Origin: Rhizodiscina lignyota
Taxonomy: Eukaryota; Ascomycota; Dothideomycetes; Aulographales; Rhizodiscinaceae
NCBI GenBank assembly: GCA_010015805.1
Contig: ML978128.1
Coordinates: 124,001 to 188,000 of the forward strand
Length of the DNA stretch: 64,000 nucleotides
Direction: 5' to 3'
The position numbers and the translations under genes are program-made. Position 1 is the first letter of the stretch. Every line of letters starts with the position of its first letter. Shown here piece by piece: positions 1 through 11,562 of the stretch. A model generated the notes under the pieces. The model was not told the DNA's origin. It saw nothing but the letters and a program-made list of their open reading frames with translations, and searched no databases.

Positions 1-1127
1 TTCGCTCAAATAAAGTCCTTGATGTCTTGTGGTTTTGACAAGTATATCTCTGACGGTCCGAAAGTTGTTCTGAACGATCTTGAACTGTTATGGATTCATC
101 TTCAAAGTTTTGCCGGCAGAGTGTGGATGGTGGTGCAATTTTCTAGCAGGAGCAGTGTCGTTAGGGAGCTCTCTTTTGCTTCCTCGGGTCCATACAAGAA
201 TGTTTTGGAGTCCATGTAAGGTGTATTCTCAGCGTTGTGGTCTAGTTTCCTCTCTTCTGGGCCAAACCATCGTGGTTTTGAAGTCATGTCGATTAGCACG
301 TTTCGATGCTTTTAATTGCCGATCTTGTGGTGAAGGTCGAGTGTCGAAGACATTGTTTTAAGGTGTTGTTGACAGAATGGGGTTTGGCCTAGCAACAACT
401 TTAGTTGCCAAAAATGGTTAGTACATAGCCCCAGGCCAGTTCCGGTTACGATACGCATACAGTCCGACACGTGACAAAGCGCTGGTACTTAGGTTACCGC
501 CAGACCTGAACGACTACAACCAGGCTGGGCGCGTGTATCTCTGGCTGTCTCCAACTACACACCTCAGGTACTTCTGCCACTACGACTCACCGTCCTTTCC
601 ACAGGATGTTGATGCAGTCTCAGCCTTCCCATGGCTTACCCGAGGACTGGTTAACTCGAGTCTTGTTCAGATACACGGGCTGAAATATCCATCTCATCGA
701 AGCGACAATGGCCCGCTCGGAGACTATATCATTCTAAGAATGTATAGCTTCGATCGCTTTCATGCGAATTATGCAAAGTATTTGATCAGATGGTACGGCG
801 GAGTGGGCTCGGTCTGGACACTGCGTGTCCTTCTATGTATTCACTTCAATCACTTGGCTTTGTTTTTGTGTCTTCAAGCTTTTGCGCCAATCTCTACACC
901 GACGTGTTTAATTTCGTACCCATACATAACAAGATCAAACAGCATTCCTTCATTGTCCTCGTAGAGTCAAGCTATCCTCCAAGAAACACGTCGAAAGTGA
1001 GGTCTGATTAAGAAAGTTTGACGGTCAGCCGACGACATTAGTGTCTACCGCCACACGGGAGCGCTGTTTGTGCCGGTTACAATCTCGGAGAACTCATATT
1101 TCTGCTACTTGGCTCTGTGTCCGCACG
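1..1127. other. No recognisable gene
   Basis: Open frames here (the longest near 533-964 on the plus strand) have no domain I recognise and no splice pattern joining them. It may be eroded DNA belonging to the decayed gene that follows. Confidence 0.4.
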
Positions 1128-2347
1128 ATGGACCAGTTACCGTGGAATAAGGAGTTGTGGCGGCAGGAATACAAGAAAAAGAAGCTGCAGAGCCGCTCGC
1201 TTCACGGAGAAGGCCTTTTCTCTGCTGCTTCTGAGATTGGCTTCGATCAATATATGCTTTTGAGAGTCGTCTGGAAGGAAATTCGGCTCCAATACCTGCT
1301 GATGAATGAGCGCGCTCAGTGGGTCGAAGAAGAGACGTTCCAATCTGCAAAAAAATTCTTAAAGCGTGAAACATAGTTCCAAGCATATCTGGAGACTTTT
1401 GACAAAAACAGTACCGAGCTTCGTGGGGTCCGTTATGCTGGCCTTGGGACATTTGCTCTTGTTAGGCAATCTCAATGTGCGGTTTTGGAGGAGACCAGAG
1501 GATCGGACGATTACTCTCAGCCCAAGATACATTATACCCGGCAACAATCACAACGACAACCTGCGCCGCCTGTTACTCCTACTCCTGCACCACGACAACG
1601 GCATACAGACCTCCTTGATATCTCCGAAGACATGTCAAACCTCGAAGTATGGTCATCAGAGATGTCTGAAAAGGAGCTCCGCTCTATCACGAAGTCGGAG
1701 ATGTTATCTCCTTTATCCCCATTAGATGGTGAAGAAGCCAAGCATCATCGAGCGACAGATGACGAGCAGACAGTCACACTGCACTTCTGGAATATTTAAA
1801 CGCTATCAGTATTCACATTAAGGAAGTTAAAGGAAAGTGGTCATCTAGAAGGTATCGTTTCCTTTTGGGTAATGACAAGGGGAAGGTCTTCGAAGCACGA
1901 GTCGATGGATACCTTAGAGCACAGGATCCGGAGCAAGTTATCGCTATAGTAGAAGTCAAACCCCTTTTAAGCTCAACATCCAGGAAGGCAAAACTCGTTC
2001 AGATGCAGGAAGCAGCACAATTGGCAGCTTGGATCAGCCAAGATCCGCCCAATGATCTTGAGGATCACCGCACAAACAGAACTTTGATGAAGTATGCCAA
2101 TTACTAGCAATTGTAGTGACCATGCTAACTGTTTGCAAGACGTCTGCTCGTGTCCCAAAATCGACAGGAGATCTATCTCGCCTTTGCCACATTTGATGTG
2201 AACTATGTGGATTACGTCCAGGGGAAAAATGCTGGAGTAAATTTCCTTGAAGTGCAGCAATACGGGCCATTCAGGACCGATATACAAGACCACATGCGTT
2301 CGCTCTCATACTTTATGCTTGCATTCGCTCTACAGAATTGCAAATAG
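1128..2347 (+). pseudogene. Decayed PD-(D/E)XK nuclease-like gene
   Basis: Conserved blocks run in order along the plus strand. From the ATG at 1128 comes a segment beginning MDQLPWNKELW, then a Pro/Gln-rich linker, then the core. The core has VFEARVDGYL, the VIAIVEVKP strand with the Glu-x-Lys of the PD-(D/E)XK fold, and a QEAAQLAAWIS helix. It ends in a block with QNRQEIYLAFATF and a QQYGPF motif. This arrangement is common in a large family of uncharacterised fungal proteins. An intron at 2092-2139 still has GT, a GCTAAC branch site and an AAG acceptor, and joins the core to the C-terminal block in phase. Upstream, however, the frame is interrupted at least twice with no fitting intron, so I call it a recent pseudogene; sequence error is the alternative. 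It ends tail-to-tail, 28 bp from the next gene. Function of the family is not known to me. Confidence 0.6.
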
Positions 2348-2375
2348 GCGTTCTGCTAAACAGAAAACAAGGAAT

Positions 2376-3569
2376 CTATACACTTATTGAACCTGCTTGG
2401 ATATCGTACCCTCTTCTGACCTTCTCATAACCACAACACCCGACTAAAAGTAGCGTTTCAAAGCTTCTGTCGTCCCTTGGTAATCTTACCAGACCTGCTT
2501 TCCACACCTCGGTGAACTCTTTATAGCTGATCATTGGCGACCCCTCCAGCGACCTCCCTGGATCCGTTTCTGCATCCCAGAGATATGTCCTTGAGTCGAA
2601 TGGCAGCGCATCCAAAAAGACACTATGCAGAAAGACTCCACTCCGCACCGCCGCAAACGTATCGACCAGAATATGTGCGAGCAGGATCGTTCGCCGCACG
2701 CTCTCCGCATATGTCCACGCCTGCCACGCGGTCAAACTTGCCGGCAGATGCTGCGGCACACGGCTGTACAGCAGCTTTGTCCATGCCGAGAGTGTTCTCA
2801 GCAGTAGTCCTGCCTCGTCATCCGAAACTGCATCCGGCGCAAACAGCAGTGCCATCTCTGCCAAGAGAAGTGCCTGAACAGCGCTTAGGAGACCTTCAAA
2901 TCCACCTTCGGCCGGCCGGCTCTCAATCAGGCGCTGCGCAGCAGACTTCAGGTCCCACAGGCCCGCATAATTCCCAACGTAATGGTAGCTCACACAAGCG
3001 TCGAACACTTCCTTCGCGCGCGGACTGGACACCAATCTCATCTCGCTCAGCAGTGGGTGGATGAACGGCGTCTTGCCGGTGGAGCAGTACAGCTCGGGGT
3101 AATATCGTAGCGTGTTGACGAGGTAGGCTTGCGTCAACGCGGTGTGTGAGATGCGCACAGCCTTGATGGACGGCTCGAGGAGCAGTATGGACTTCCACTC
3201 GCGCGCCTTTTGCGCTTGTATGCGCTTCTCTTCGTTCGACTGTGGGACGGTGCCTTGAGAGGCCCAGCGTGTCATCATCGCCGCGTTGGAGATGCGCTGC
3301 TGGAGGTGGAGGCTATCCTGTTCTGAGAAGGTCGGAGTGGCGTACTCGTCGGAGGTGGGTTGTGATTCCACATTGTAAGTCTGTGGAGAGGCTGGCGGCC
3401 TAGCGGTGGTATCTATCTTTGGTGCTGCTAAGGGCTCGTTGGTATACTGGCAGGTCTTATTTCTCTGGCTACATCGTGTGCATTGTGGCATCTGGCGGTC
3501 ACAACGGCGCTTTGCTCTGATGCAAGCAAGACACGAACGTTCGAGTGGCACTGATCTTCTCTGCTGCAT
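2376..3569 (-). CDS. Zn2Cys6 transcription factor
   Basis: This is a single-exon gene of 397 residues. The N terminus carries a binuclear zinc cluster of the Gal4 type: cysteines at 13, 16, 23, 30, 33 and 40 (CX2CX6CX6CX2CX6C) with the basic run IRAKRRC between the second and third. A Pro/Ser/Thr-rich linker follows (about 45-95). The rest is a mostly helical C-terminal half resembling the short 'fungal-specific transcription factor' proteins that sit near metabolic genes. The protein should bind DNA in the nucleus; its targets are unknown. There is no biosynthetic cluster beside it: the right side is a gene-free stretch and then the RNA polymerase III subunit gene. The start is the ATG at 3569, only 12 codons before the first cluster cysteine, as is typical. 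Confidence 0.85.
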   Translation of the reverse strand: MQQRRSVPLERSCLACIRAKRRCDRQMPQCTRCSQRNKTCQYTNEPLAAPKIDTTARPPASPQTYNVESQPTSDEYATPTFSEQDSLHLQQRISNAAMMTRWASQGTVPQSNEEKRIQAQKAREWKSILLLEPSIKAVRISHTALTQAYLVNTLRYYPELYCSTGKTPFIHPLLSEMRLVSSPRAKEVFDACVSYHYVGNYAGLWDLKSAAQRLIESRPAEGGFEGLLSAVQALLLAEMALLFAPDAVSDDEAGLLLRTLSAWTKLLYSRVPQHLPASLTAWQAWTYAESVRRTILLAHILVDTFAAVRSGVFLHSVFLDALPFDSRTYLWDAETDPGRSLEGSPMISYKEFTEVWKAGLVRLPRDDRSFETLLLVGCCGYEKVRRGYDIQAGSISV

Positions 3570-4441
3570 GACTATCTTCTAAAGTACGAAACGAAGAACA
3601 ATTGCTTTTCAACGCAAAACGTCAGGCCTCCCACGCGTAGCGTTACAGGACTTGAACTCAAAAGGCTTGAAGTCGCGCGACAGTAAATATCAGACAGATT
3701 GAGGAGACGGATAGACAAATTAGGACAATGACGGGTGGAAATCTAGAGCATTTCTAGCATTTCTAAAATGGTGAAAATGCAACGCGCGGTGACGCGCCTT
3801 TCTTACCCATGGCGAGCATTTTCTGGATCTCTCCCTATGAGGGCTCACTGGATCCGTTAAAGCCGTAAGTTAGTAAGAAATGGCACAGATGGCTTGCACC
3901 TACCATTTGACATTGCATCGCAGGGCTAGAGAATGAAGCGGGCCTTATTTCCCTCCCTTCTCTCCCGCGGCTCCGCAGCTGCAGTAGCGGGCAGATCTAA
4001 GCCCGAGTTTACGGTGTATACGGCGTACCACGTTCGCAATAATCGTAGCGAACAGTCTATAAAAGAAGGTGATCTGCCTGCATGAACACCTCGTCCATGT
4101 CCGCGTGGCTCGCAGGGCTGGGCTTCGCAGGGCTGGCGGCCCATGCCTGTGCTCTGCGTGCTGTCTGATGCTGTGAGCCTGTGATGCGCTCTGATGCCCG
4201 GAACAGGAAGGGGAGACGGATGATTAAGGCCTCAGAGATGGCCCGAGCGTCGCTAGCGATAGCGAGGAGATGTTGAAACAGACGTCGGCCGAGCAGGACG
4301 GAGAAGACGAATGGAAGGGAAGGTGACTTTGGTACCTGAGCATTAATAGGGCGCGCGAGGGCTAAAGGTTGCGAATTGAGGCAGACCGGGCCGAACCTAT
4401 TCCCGGGCTTGCCTTGCTTGCCTCGAAGCGATCGGGTCAAG

Positions 4442-4511
4442 GCTAGGGAGCACCAGCACATCATGTATGTACTTGCTAGTGCTCCTGTCAGAGTCTGCGG
4501 TGCTCCCTAGC
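4442..4511. repeat. 13-bp perfect inverted repeat, 44-nt spacer
   Basis: GCTAGGGAGCACC at 4442-4454 is exactly reverse-complementary to 4499-4511. Imperfect pairing continues outside the arms, since both flanks contain CGATCG. It could fold as a hairpin in RNA or mark an old insertion. No element is recognised. Confidence 0.5.
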
Positions 4512-4911
4512 TTCGACCAAGCGATCGGCTCCACAGGCCCGGACGCCGCGCGATGCGGACAGCGCAGGGCTGACTCCTTGCCCGTGGGGAAGGCAAGCAT
4601 AATAGCATGAGGTGATGTCGGCGACGAGGCATGGTGATGCAGTCGTTCCTCACTTCTCGGTCTCGCAAGCCTCGATGTGGACAATTCTAAGACAGGGCAA
4701 TGCTTGGATCTGCTTGGACGGGCCTCGGCAGGCAGGCTGATTACAGTCAAGCAGCCGACACCTGACGAGATTCGCCGCTGTTGAGCAGTGAGCAGTGCGT
4801 GCGGCGGCCGCGGCAAGTCGGGAGACTTGCCATGGTAGATGGAGCGCTCAGAGAGGAAGATTGAGCGGGCGGACACGGGTGGACATGGGCGGACGACGGC
4901 AGGCATCATTT

Positions 4912-4934
4912 CGCACACTCGCTACAAGTGTGCG
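4912..4934. repeat. 8-bp stem, 7-nt loop hairpin
   Basis: CGCACACT at 4912-4919 pairs perfectly with AGTGTGCG at 4927-4934. No gene can be assigned to it. It may be chance. Confidence 0.3.
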
Positions 4935-5418
4935 TTTCGGGACATTGGTGGGAAATTCGGGGATATCATGGGCGTAGGGATAGAGCAGAGGGTGGAATCT
5001 TCCGCGGAAGCCTTCCAATTGGGAGCATTCGACGGATGATGCCCTGCAAGCCATGTCCGGACTGGAGTCATATCGTCAAGCCCGTCAGACTGGCGGATTG
5101 TGGGAATAAAATCCTGATTTCTCATCTGTCCCTCTAGAAGGGTCTGAATAAGGCTCAATAAGCACTGCCCTGCGCCTCTCACAAGCCTTCGCTGTGCATG
5201 TATGCCTTGGTCGGAAAAGAAGGAGAAGTAAGGCAGCCGGAAACCCAGGTCGATCGTGATAGAATCTGGAGATCAGAAGAACTCCTTTTGCGGCACCGCA
5301 ATCGAAGTTTCTGTCACCGCTAGATTATCTGCGCCAACGCTATGCAAGTACGCCTTGGACGGGAATAAAACAGTAAGGCACTCGGTGTCTGCACCGATTG
5401 AAGCAACGTTTGGGAGAA

Positions 5419-6533
5419 TCAGAACATGTCATCTCCGGCATCACCACCGAAGCCTTCGTCACCGCCAAAGTCGTCGTCTCCACCATCAAAATACTTCTCT
5501 GCATTGTAATCGTCATTGTCGTCATCGTCATCTTCATTGAAGTCGTCATCCTGATCGTTGCCCTGTTCTTCCTCATCTTCGTTCACCTCTCCATCTTCAT
5601 CCACTACAATTTTGGCTGGGCTGCGAGGGCCAAAGAGTTCGTCCTCAGCTTTATCGACAGGTTTATCGACGTTGGAGCTTTTCTTCTGCCTCATGTGCTT
5701 GAGTGGCTGTTTCTTCATCTTCTTAAACCTCTTCGCGCGCTGTTCGTCCGCGTACGTAGTGTCGCTCGGGTCTATCGTGGACCAGAGCTCTTTGGGGAAG
5801 AGTTCCTTCACTGCACTCGCAAGGAAGATTAGATTCAATCTCGTGTAGTAGACGAGGAATCCATACCGTAAGGGAGCGGATGCGCAGCCAAGTTTGGCTC
5901 GGTGCGCGCCTTCTTGAGATACTTGTCGCTGTACTTTGGCATGGCACTGAAGGTATCGGGAGGCTCAGCAGTCTTCTGCTCCTTCTTGACGAAAGCATCG
6001 TCGGCCAGATCGCAGTAGAATGGGCCATTGCGAGCGCGCTCGACATTGGCGCGATGGATGTCGACCACGACTTGCTCCCACTTGGTGATCGCCTTCGGCT
6101 TAGGCTTGCGTCTAAGCTGTGGCCATATTAACGAATACTCCGGCTTTGAAGTCAAGACAAAGTGCTCCATGACAGAGCCCCAAGACTCGAAGGACGGAGC
6201 ATTGCTGCGATCGCCACTCTCATGCACATCATAGTTTGCCGCGCGATTAACTAGCGCGTCGGGGACATGCGGGTGGGTAGCCCACGTGCGACAAGCGCCG
6301 ATAATTGGCTTGGAAATTTTCTCGGACTTGTGCGTAAATGGAAAGTGACGGACGGCGCACGAGACAAGATAAAAAAAAATAGAGCAAGCCCAAATCTAGC
6401 ATACCGGAGGCCATTTCACGTTGAGCTTCAGCTTCTCCTCGTTCATCGCCTTTTCCATCTCTGGAGTCAGTTTCCAAGGCAGCTGCATGCCCCCTATAAA
6501 GACGGCCTTGCCGCCTTCTTCATCTCGAGCCAT
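5419..6533 (-). CDS. RPC31: RNA polymerase III subunit RPC31 (C31/RPC7 family)
   Basis: Exons are 6405-6533, 5867-6326 and 5419-5810 (minus strand). Introns are 78 and 56 bp and all phases agree, giving 326 residues. The product is a Pol III-specific subunit of the C31-C34-C82 initiation subcomplex that makes tRNA and 5S RNA in the nucleus. Recognition rests on blocks shared with yeast Rpc31 in the same order: RNGPFYC, KYSDKYLKKAR, ELFPKELW, and an Asp/Glu-rich tail containing DDYNAEKYFDGGDDDF. The yeast protein ends the same way with DDYNAEKYFNNGDDDD. The N-terminal 100 or so residues are not recognised and lack the Gly/Arg-rich start seen in many fungi. The first intron has a weak branch site, so the first exon is less certain than the rest. 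It is longer than yeast Rpc31 (about 250). Confidence 0.8.
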
Positions 6534-7580
6534 GACTGATGAGTGCTTGCGTCTCGTGTGTTGCTATGTGAATTTCGATACTGACAGTGTTGAGATTTTG
6601 GCCATGCCAGAAAACATGGGTGAGTGCTTGCAGTGAGGAAGCGAGGTGAAAAAAAAAACCAAATAGAAGAAGAGACGATGACGTGAAAACGAAGAATAGC
6701 TTCCTTAAGAAAGAGAGTGTTAATTCGGTGGAGGGTAACCACACCAAGGGGTCGCTATAATGTCGAGCCTAACCTAAACTGTCGTCCGTTTAGGACATAT
6801 CCACACCTTGTTTCATGAAATAATAAAATCTGTGCATGATTTGGCCAATATCAAAAAGGCCTTCTCTTGTCTGAGATCTAACATAGCTCCTGATTCAGGC
6901 AAAGAAGTCGTCTTGGCCGCTCGTCTGCCTTCGATCATTCTAAGGTTCTACAAGCTGCCATAACGCAGTACCGGTATGTTTAGTTGAGATATTGTACTGT
7001 CATATCCAGGTTGCCTTTCGTGTTACCAATAGGCGCTCATGTTTACCATTTCAAGCTCATAGGAGACCTTATCCTACTTCTAATGAATGGCCAGGTTACA
7101 CGGCGTTTCTGTTGATAGATGCGATATAGTGTTTCGACATTATAATCGCTGCCTTGGGGGCGGCGGAGTTGTGAGAAGCTCGAGCTTCAAGGCACCCTTG
7201 TGCGTCACCTCCGTCCAGCTCGAACGAACACACATGCCCCGCCAACACAACACCACGACGCTATTGTCTTTGGATTCGTGCAGGCGACTGCCTTGAATGG
7301 CGGTGCTCGCCACCTGTGACCATGCTCTTTGCCTCTCACTAATCGAGTTACTTCCATCATCCATCCTACCTCCATTAGAAGAACCACACTATCGAAGCTT
7401 CTCTTGACTGATGGGGTTCTGTCGGAAGGCAAACTCAGGTTGATTTCTGGAATCAAAGTGGCAACTCTGACTTGGCCAATACATACCGTTATTCCATTCT
7501 CTCTGCGCTAGCTCAGAGAAGTCCAGGCACCTGACGGTTAGGCATTCTGCAAACACGAGCAAGAACCGCAATATCGCAAT
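6534..7580. other. Intergenic, divergent promoter region
   Basis: About 1 kb lies between the divergently transcribed RPC31 and HSM3-like genes. It contains no coding frame I can support and no tRNA. It presumably holds both promoters. Confidence 0.5.
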
Positions 7581-9711
7581 ATGGCGCAGAGAACATCATC
7601 TCAGCAACTCCAGGCTCATCTTGACCAGGTCAAAGATGGCTCGCACTCTCTGAATACCGACCTACTCGAAGAGTTCCGCGTATTTGGAGTTCCTCATCTG
7701 TCGCTTCAAGATTCTCAACAGCTTGCAGTTCAGCTGTATCAGCTCCTGCCTCTGTTACGAGAAGACCCAACTCCTGTTAACGACCTCCTCCAAACCCTAC
7801 TCGAGCCTTGGCCACTTGACATCGTCCTACAAATCGAGCCTCCAGTAGACTTCGCAGCCGGCCTCGACTTACGAGCCAAACCGTTCCACTCGCTCACACT
7901 ATCGTTGCTTGAGAAGGGTATATCAGATATAGCGTCAGCGAGGAGACTGGCAGCTACACAGCCAGAGGTATTCTCATCATTACTGAAGCTTTGGCTGGGC
8001 ACAGATGAATCGGGCGTTGCTCAGAAGGCTGGGCTGATTGTATTTGGGTTGCTGAAAGCGGATAAAGAACTTGATGGCAGTGGCATATTGCCTTCTGCGG
8101 ATGACGACCTGGCTGCAGACAATCCGATCTGGCGACGCATCTTCAGGGACCCAAATGTCTACGGCCTACTGTATTCCACGATGGACCTGAAGAAGCAATC
8201 AAACATGAGCAAGAATCAGAGGACACTTGCTCAGGCCAGGTTGATGGAATTCCTACCAAAGCTCGGCGCTCTAGACTGGAACGCTGCAGTTGAGAGCCAC
8301 CTTCCGGATGTCGAGTCCACACATGGTCTCAAAGCTGGCCAGGAAGGCTTACTGCATTTTGCTGCGATCCACATGGTTGATGTAAAGGGGGACGTCCTTA
8401 TGCACAGGAGCCTCATCAACTTCTTCGCAGATCTCATACAGAACTGTAGCGACTCGTATACCGGAAGGTAAGCGACTGCCCTTGCTTCTTTGTGCACTAT
8501 AGACTCCTTTCGGCTTTTAAATCATTATCACATATTTTCATATTTTCACTACCTTCAGAGCAGAATACAGCACCCCTTATATTCTAAACTGGATATTAGC
8601 TTTAATCTCCACCCCTTTTGTTATATCAGCTCAAGTTTCTTAATTCCAAACGTCACATGGATACTGACTATCGCCCAGTCATCCATCAGCCTCTTCCGCT
8701 TTGTCCTTTCTCGTAGACAATAAGCTTCACGACCGCACCATGAAAATCTATTTAAACCCTAACGATCGCTCTCACGACCCGCTCGACATAACGTTCCTCT
8801 ACTCCGCCGCCGCGGACTATGTTTCGGTATACACATCGATCTGCGCTGCGCATTTCCTTGCCTCCTCAGACGCGCGCAAAGCGCTTCTAACTCGTCTAGA
8901 CAAATGTCTCAATCTTCCCCCATCTCGATGGCAGAATTCTCCGCCGCCATCCGCAGACCTACACGTCCTAGCTTCTGTTACGCGAGAGTTTCTCTTGCCA
9001 TCCTCTAGCGCACTGTCACCATTGCTTTCTATTCCAACTCGCCCGGCCAATGCAGACGCTCTCAACACTCTCGCGACGGTCTTTCATGGTCCAGATACGC
9101 CTAAAGAGTCCATCACGTTTCCTCCTCAAGCGACGTCTACTATAGCGACTGCGAGAGAGAAGCCAGAGTCCGTGGCAGCACAGAAGCTTTATGTCGCATA
9201 TCTGTCGCACAACAGTCGTATGTGGCAGGACGTCATCTCCACTGCAGAAACGGTCGCGATCAAGGACGCTGCACTTGCTGCCATCAACCTCATCTGCGCA
9301 GTGGCTACTGCGCGGTGGTCATCGGAGCCAGACGGCGATACGGCAATGAGCGGCACTACTGACGTCGGCGCAACGTCTCACACTGGAATTGAAGCGCTCC
9401 TCTCGCCACCCACACTAACTTCCGTGCTCCCGTACCTCCTACGCCCACCGCAGCAGTTTTCGAACCTGGTGGGCGGTCGAGGTGATGCCGAGGGCGCGGC
9501 GTACAAGGTAGCGGCTGCCAAGTTTGACGCTCTGAAGGTGGTGCAGAAGAGGCTGGAGGCGTGGATTGAAGAGGATGCGGAGAGTGAGAGTGTGCAGATG
9601 AGGAGGGGCGAACTGAATCGGATCGTGGAGGCAATCAAGGAGAGGACGAGGGAGGGAATTTGGGGAACTAGAGGGGATATCGGGGGCCGAATCGCCACGC
9701 TGGAACTTTAA
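7581..9711 (+). CDS. HSM3/PSMD5-like 26S proteasome chaperone
   Basis: There are two exons, 7581-8467 and 8679-9711, with a 211-bp intron (GTAAGC donor, GCCCAG acceptor) that keeps the frame. The product is 639 residues. It is a helical-repeat protein resembling the fungal family annotated as HSM3 N-terminal-domain proteins (relatives of human PSMD5/S5b). Family cues are LLREDPTPVNDLL, EPPVDFAAGLDL and the repeated amphipathic helices. Hsm3/PSMD5 binds the Rpt1 ATPase during assembly of the proteasome base; the yeast gene was first found through a mismatch-repair phenotype. The C-terminal third is Ala-rich, with Ser/Thr-rich loops. The assignment is by memory of family sequence patterns, not by a search. 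Confidence 0.65.
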
Positions 9712-9915
9712 GAGTCGATGAAGAGGTTGATGGGCTCAAAGCTCGAGGAAGTTACGAAAAGGCATATTTCTAAGTGTCTCAAAATTGTGGAGCAATAATG
9801 ATATCACAAAAGATAAATTTTTCAAGTGAACAACCACCTTTCTCTACCATCCTGTAGTCGGATTCGTGAACTGTTGTTCAAGGCTATCATTTCGGCCACT
9901 GATAGCTGAGAAAAT

Positions 9916-11562
9916 CTAGGTAGCCTCTCTTCCGGTGAGGTTCTCAATCATCTCGGCAACATCGAGGACCGTCTCATCGTTTCCAAACTGGCCAACGACT
10001 TGCATGCCACATTTTGTTTCAATGGATTGTTCATCCACAGACGCCACCGGCACACTAATGGCTGGTAACCCAGCTAAACTTGCTGGAACCGTGAAAACAT
10101 CGTTCGTGTATGTCTCCAATGCTGTCTGGCCACGCACAGTATCCAATGTCGGTGGAAGCGTCGGAGCAGTGGGATGAAGGAGAACGTCCACTTTCCCATC
10201 ATCTGCAACAACATGATCCGCCGTCTCATGTCCGATTGGCTCTTCAGATAGCAGTGGGTTCGAGGCTCGAAACACGCGGTCGAAGTCGCGCTGCACAAGA
10301 CGTCGTGCTCGCTGCGCCTGGATGAAGTAATTGTCTATCGCTGCCGCACTAAGCGAGTATGTACCAAGTAGTATTCGTCTCTTCACTTCGTTGCCGAATC
10401 CCTCGCCTCGAGTCCGCGCAAATAGTGGCGATCGGTCCGGCGCGTCTGACGCGGCGTCCGCAGCTCTCGAACCGTAGCGCACACCGTCGTATTTGGCGAG
10501 GTTAGACGAAGCCTCGGCAGGTGCAAGGACATAGTATGCAGGGAGGGCGAGGCGAGTGGTAGGTAGAGAGACAGATTGAAAAGACACCGTTGCTTTGTAA
10601 TGTTCGCGTAAAGCTGAGATGATCGAGAGCCAAGACTTGCGAACAGCAGGAGATAGTTCGAGGACGTTGTACTCAGATGGGATGCCGATACGTAGGTGGC
10701 GGTCTTTACGGTGGCTTTTGGCAGAGCCTTTGCGAATAGACACAGGAATGGATGTTGGATCCTGACGATCATGCTCACTTAGGACATCTATAGGATGTTA
10801 GTAGTATCCTCTGTAGACTTATTGCAGTATGAACCCACCAAATATATCTCGTGCGACACGTACATCGCGCGATAAGATGCCCACGGTATCGAGCGAATTC
10901 GCATATGCGATCACGCCCCATCTCGAGATCAAACCATACGATGGCTTGAACCCAACGATGCCTGTATAAGCTGCAGGAAGACGGACAGAGCCTCCTGTAT
11001 CCGTTCCCAATGCCCTAATTTTTTTTTATCAATATCTCATCTTAACCAATATATCCACATGTCAACGTACGCCCAGCATTCCCGTCCCGCAACAGCTATA
11101 GCACTTCCACCGGAGCTGCCACCCGCAGAGAGAGCTTTGCCGTCAACATTCTGTGAGACCGGACCAAAGTAGGAGTATGTTGAGTGTGAGCCCATGCCAA
11201 ATTCGTCGAGGTTCGTCTTGCCCGCAATCACAGCGCCGGCGCTCTGGAGCTTCAAGACGACGGTCGCATCGTAGGGGCTCGTGAATGATCGGAGGATACC
11301 CGAAGCTGCTGTCGTAGGCAGGTCCTTCGTGCAAATATTATCTTTGATGGCTATGAGATGGCCATTAAGCGGTCCTGAGTGGTATAAGAGCTCTGATTCA
11401 ATTCTATAGCGATGGGAAAGTCTTCCTACCTGCATTCGCTTGAACCGCATGTTGAACCGCTTGCAAGACATTATCGGGGTTTGCTGCCGCAATGAAAGCA
11501 TTGAACTGCTTTCTAGCCGCCTGGTTCGCAATACATCGTTGCGCTTCCCGAAGCAGCGACAT
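9916..11562 (-). CDS. HER2: Mitochondrial glutamyl-tRNA(Gln) amidotransferase subunit A
   Basis: There are four exons (11430-11562, 11071-11374, 10839-11014 and 9916-10787) and three introns of 55, 56 and 51 bp. They sum to 494 residues. It is an amidase-signature enzyme. It releases ammonia from glutamine so that Glu-tRNA(Gln) is converted to Gln-tRNA(Gln) inside mitochondria, as part of GatFAB. Visible features are the catalytic Lys in [10 protein letters not shown], the Gly/Ser-rich block [14 protein letters not shown], and the nucleophile region [34 protein letters not shown] and a GatA-type C-terminal half also match. The second intron falls inside the signature region (before ALGTDTGG) and restores the motif exactly. 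The 494-residue length fits fungal Her2. The N terminus starts [14 protein letters not shown] without a classical presequence, as in yeast. Confidence 0.93.

Larger units (their letters stand above)
3570..5418. other. Gene-free stretch with inverted repeats
   Basis: There are about 1.85 kb without a supportable gene. Overlapping open frames at 4057-4918 on the minus strand are GC-rich and match no family I know. The stretch holds a 13-bp perfect inverted repeat (4442-4454 and 4499-4511) and an 8-bp hairpin (4912-4934), listed separately. Confidence 0.5.

Noticed and set aside
2534-3064. 176-codon plus-strand frame
   Set aside because: It is antisense to the Zn2Cys6 factor, which is the real gene.
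3630-3700. Possible minus-strand tRNA (GTTCAAGTCC, B-box-like)
   Set aside because: The bases flanking the putative T-loop do not pair, and no A box, anticodon arm or acceptor stem can be drawn.
4057-4918. Overlapping minus-strand open frames
   Set aside because: They are GC-rich with no domain, no clean splice pattern and odd composition; probably chance.
8490-8723. 77-codon frame rich in Ser/Ile/Phe
   Set aside because: It falls in the 211-bp intron of the HSM3-like gene, which splices in phase without it.
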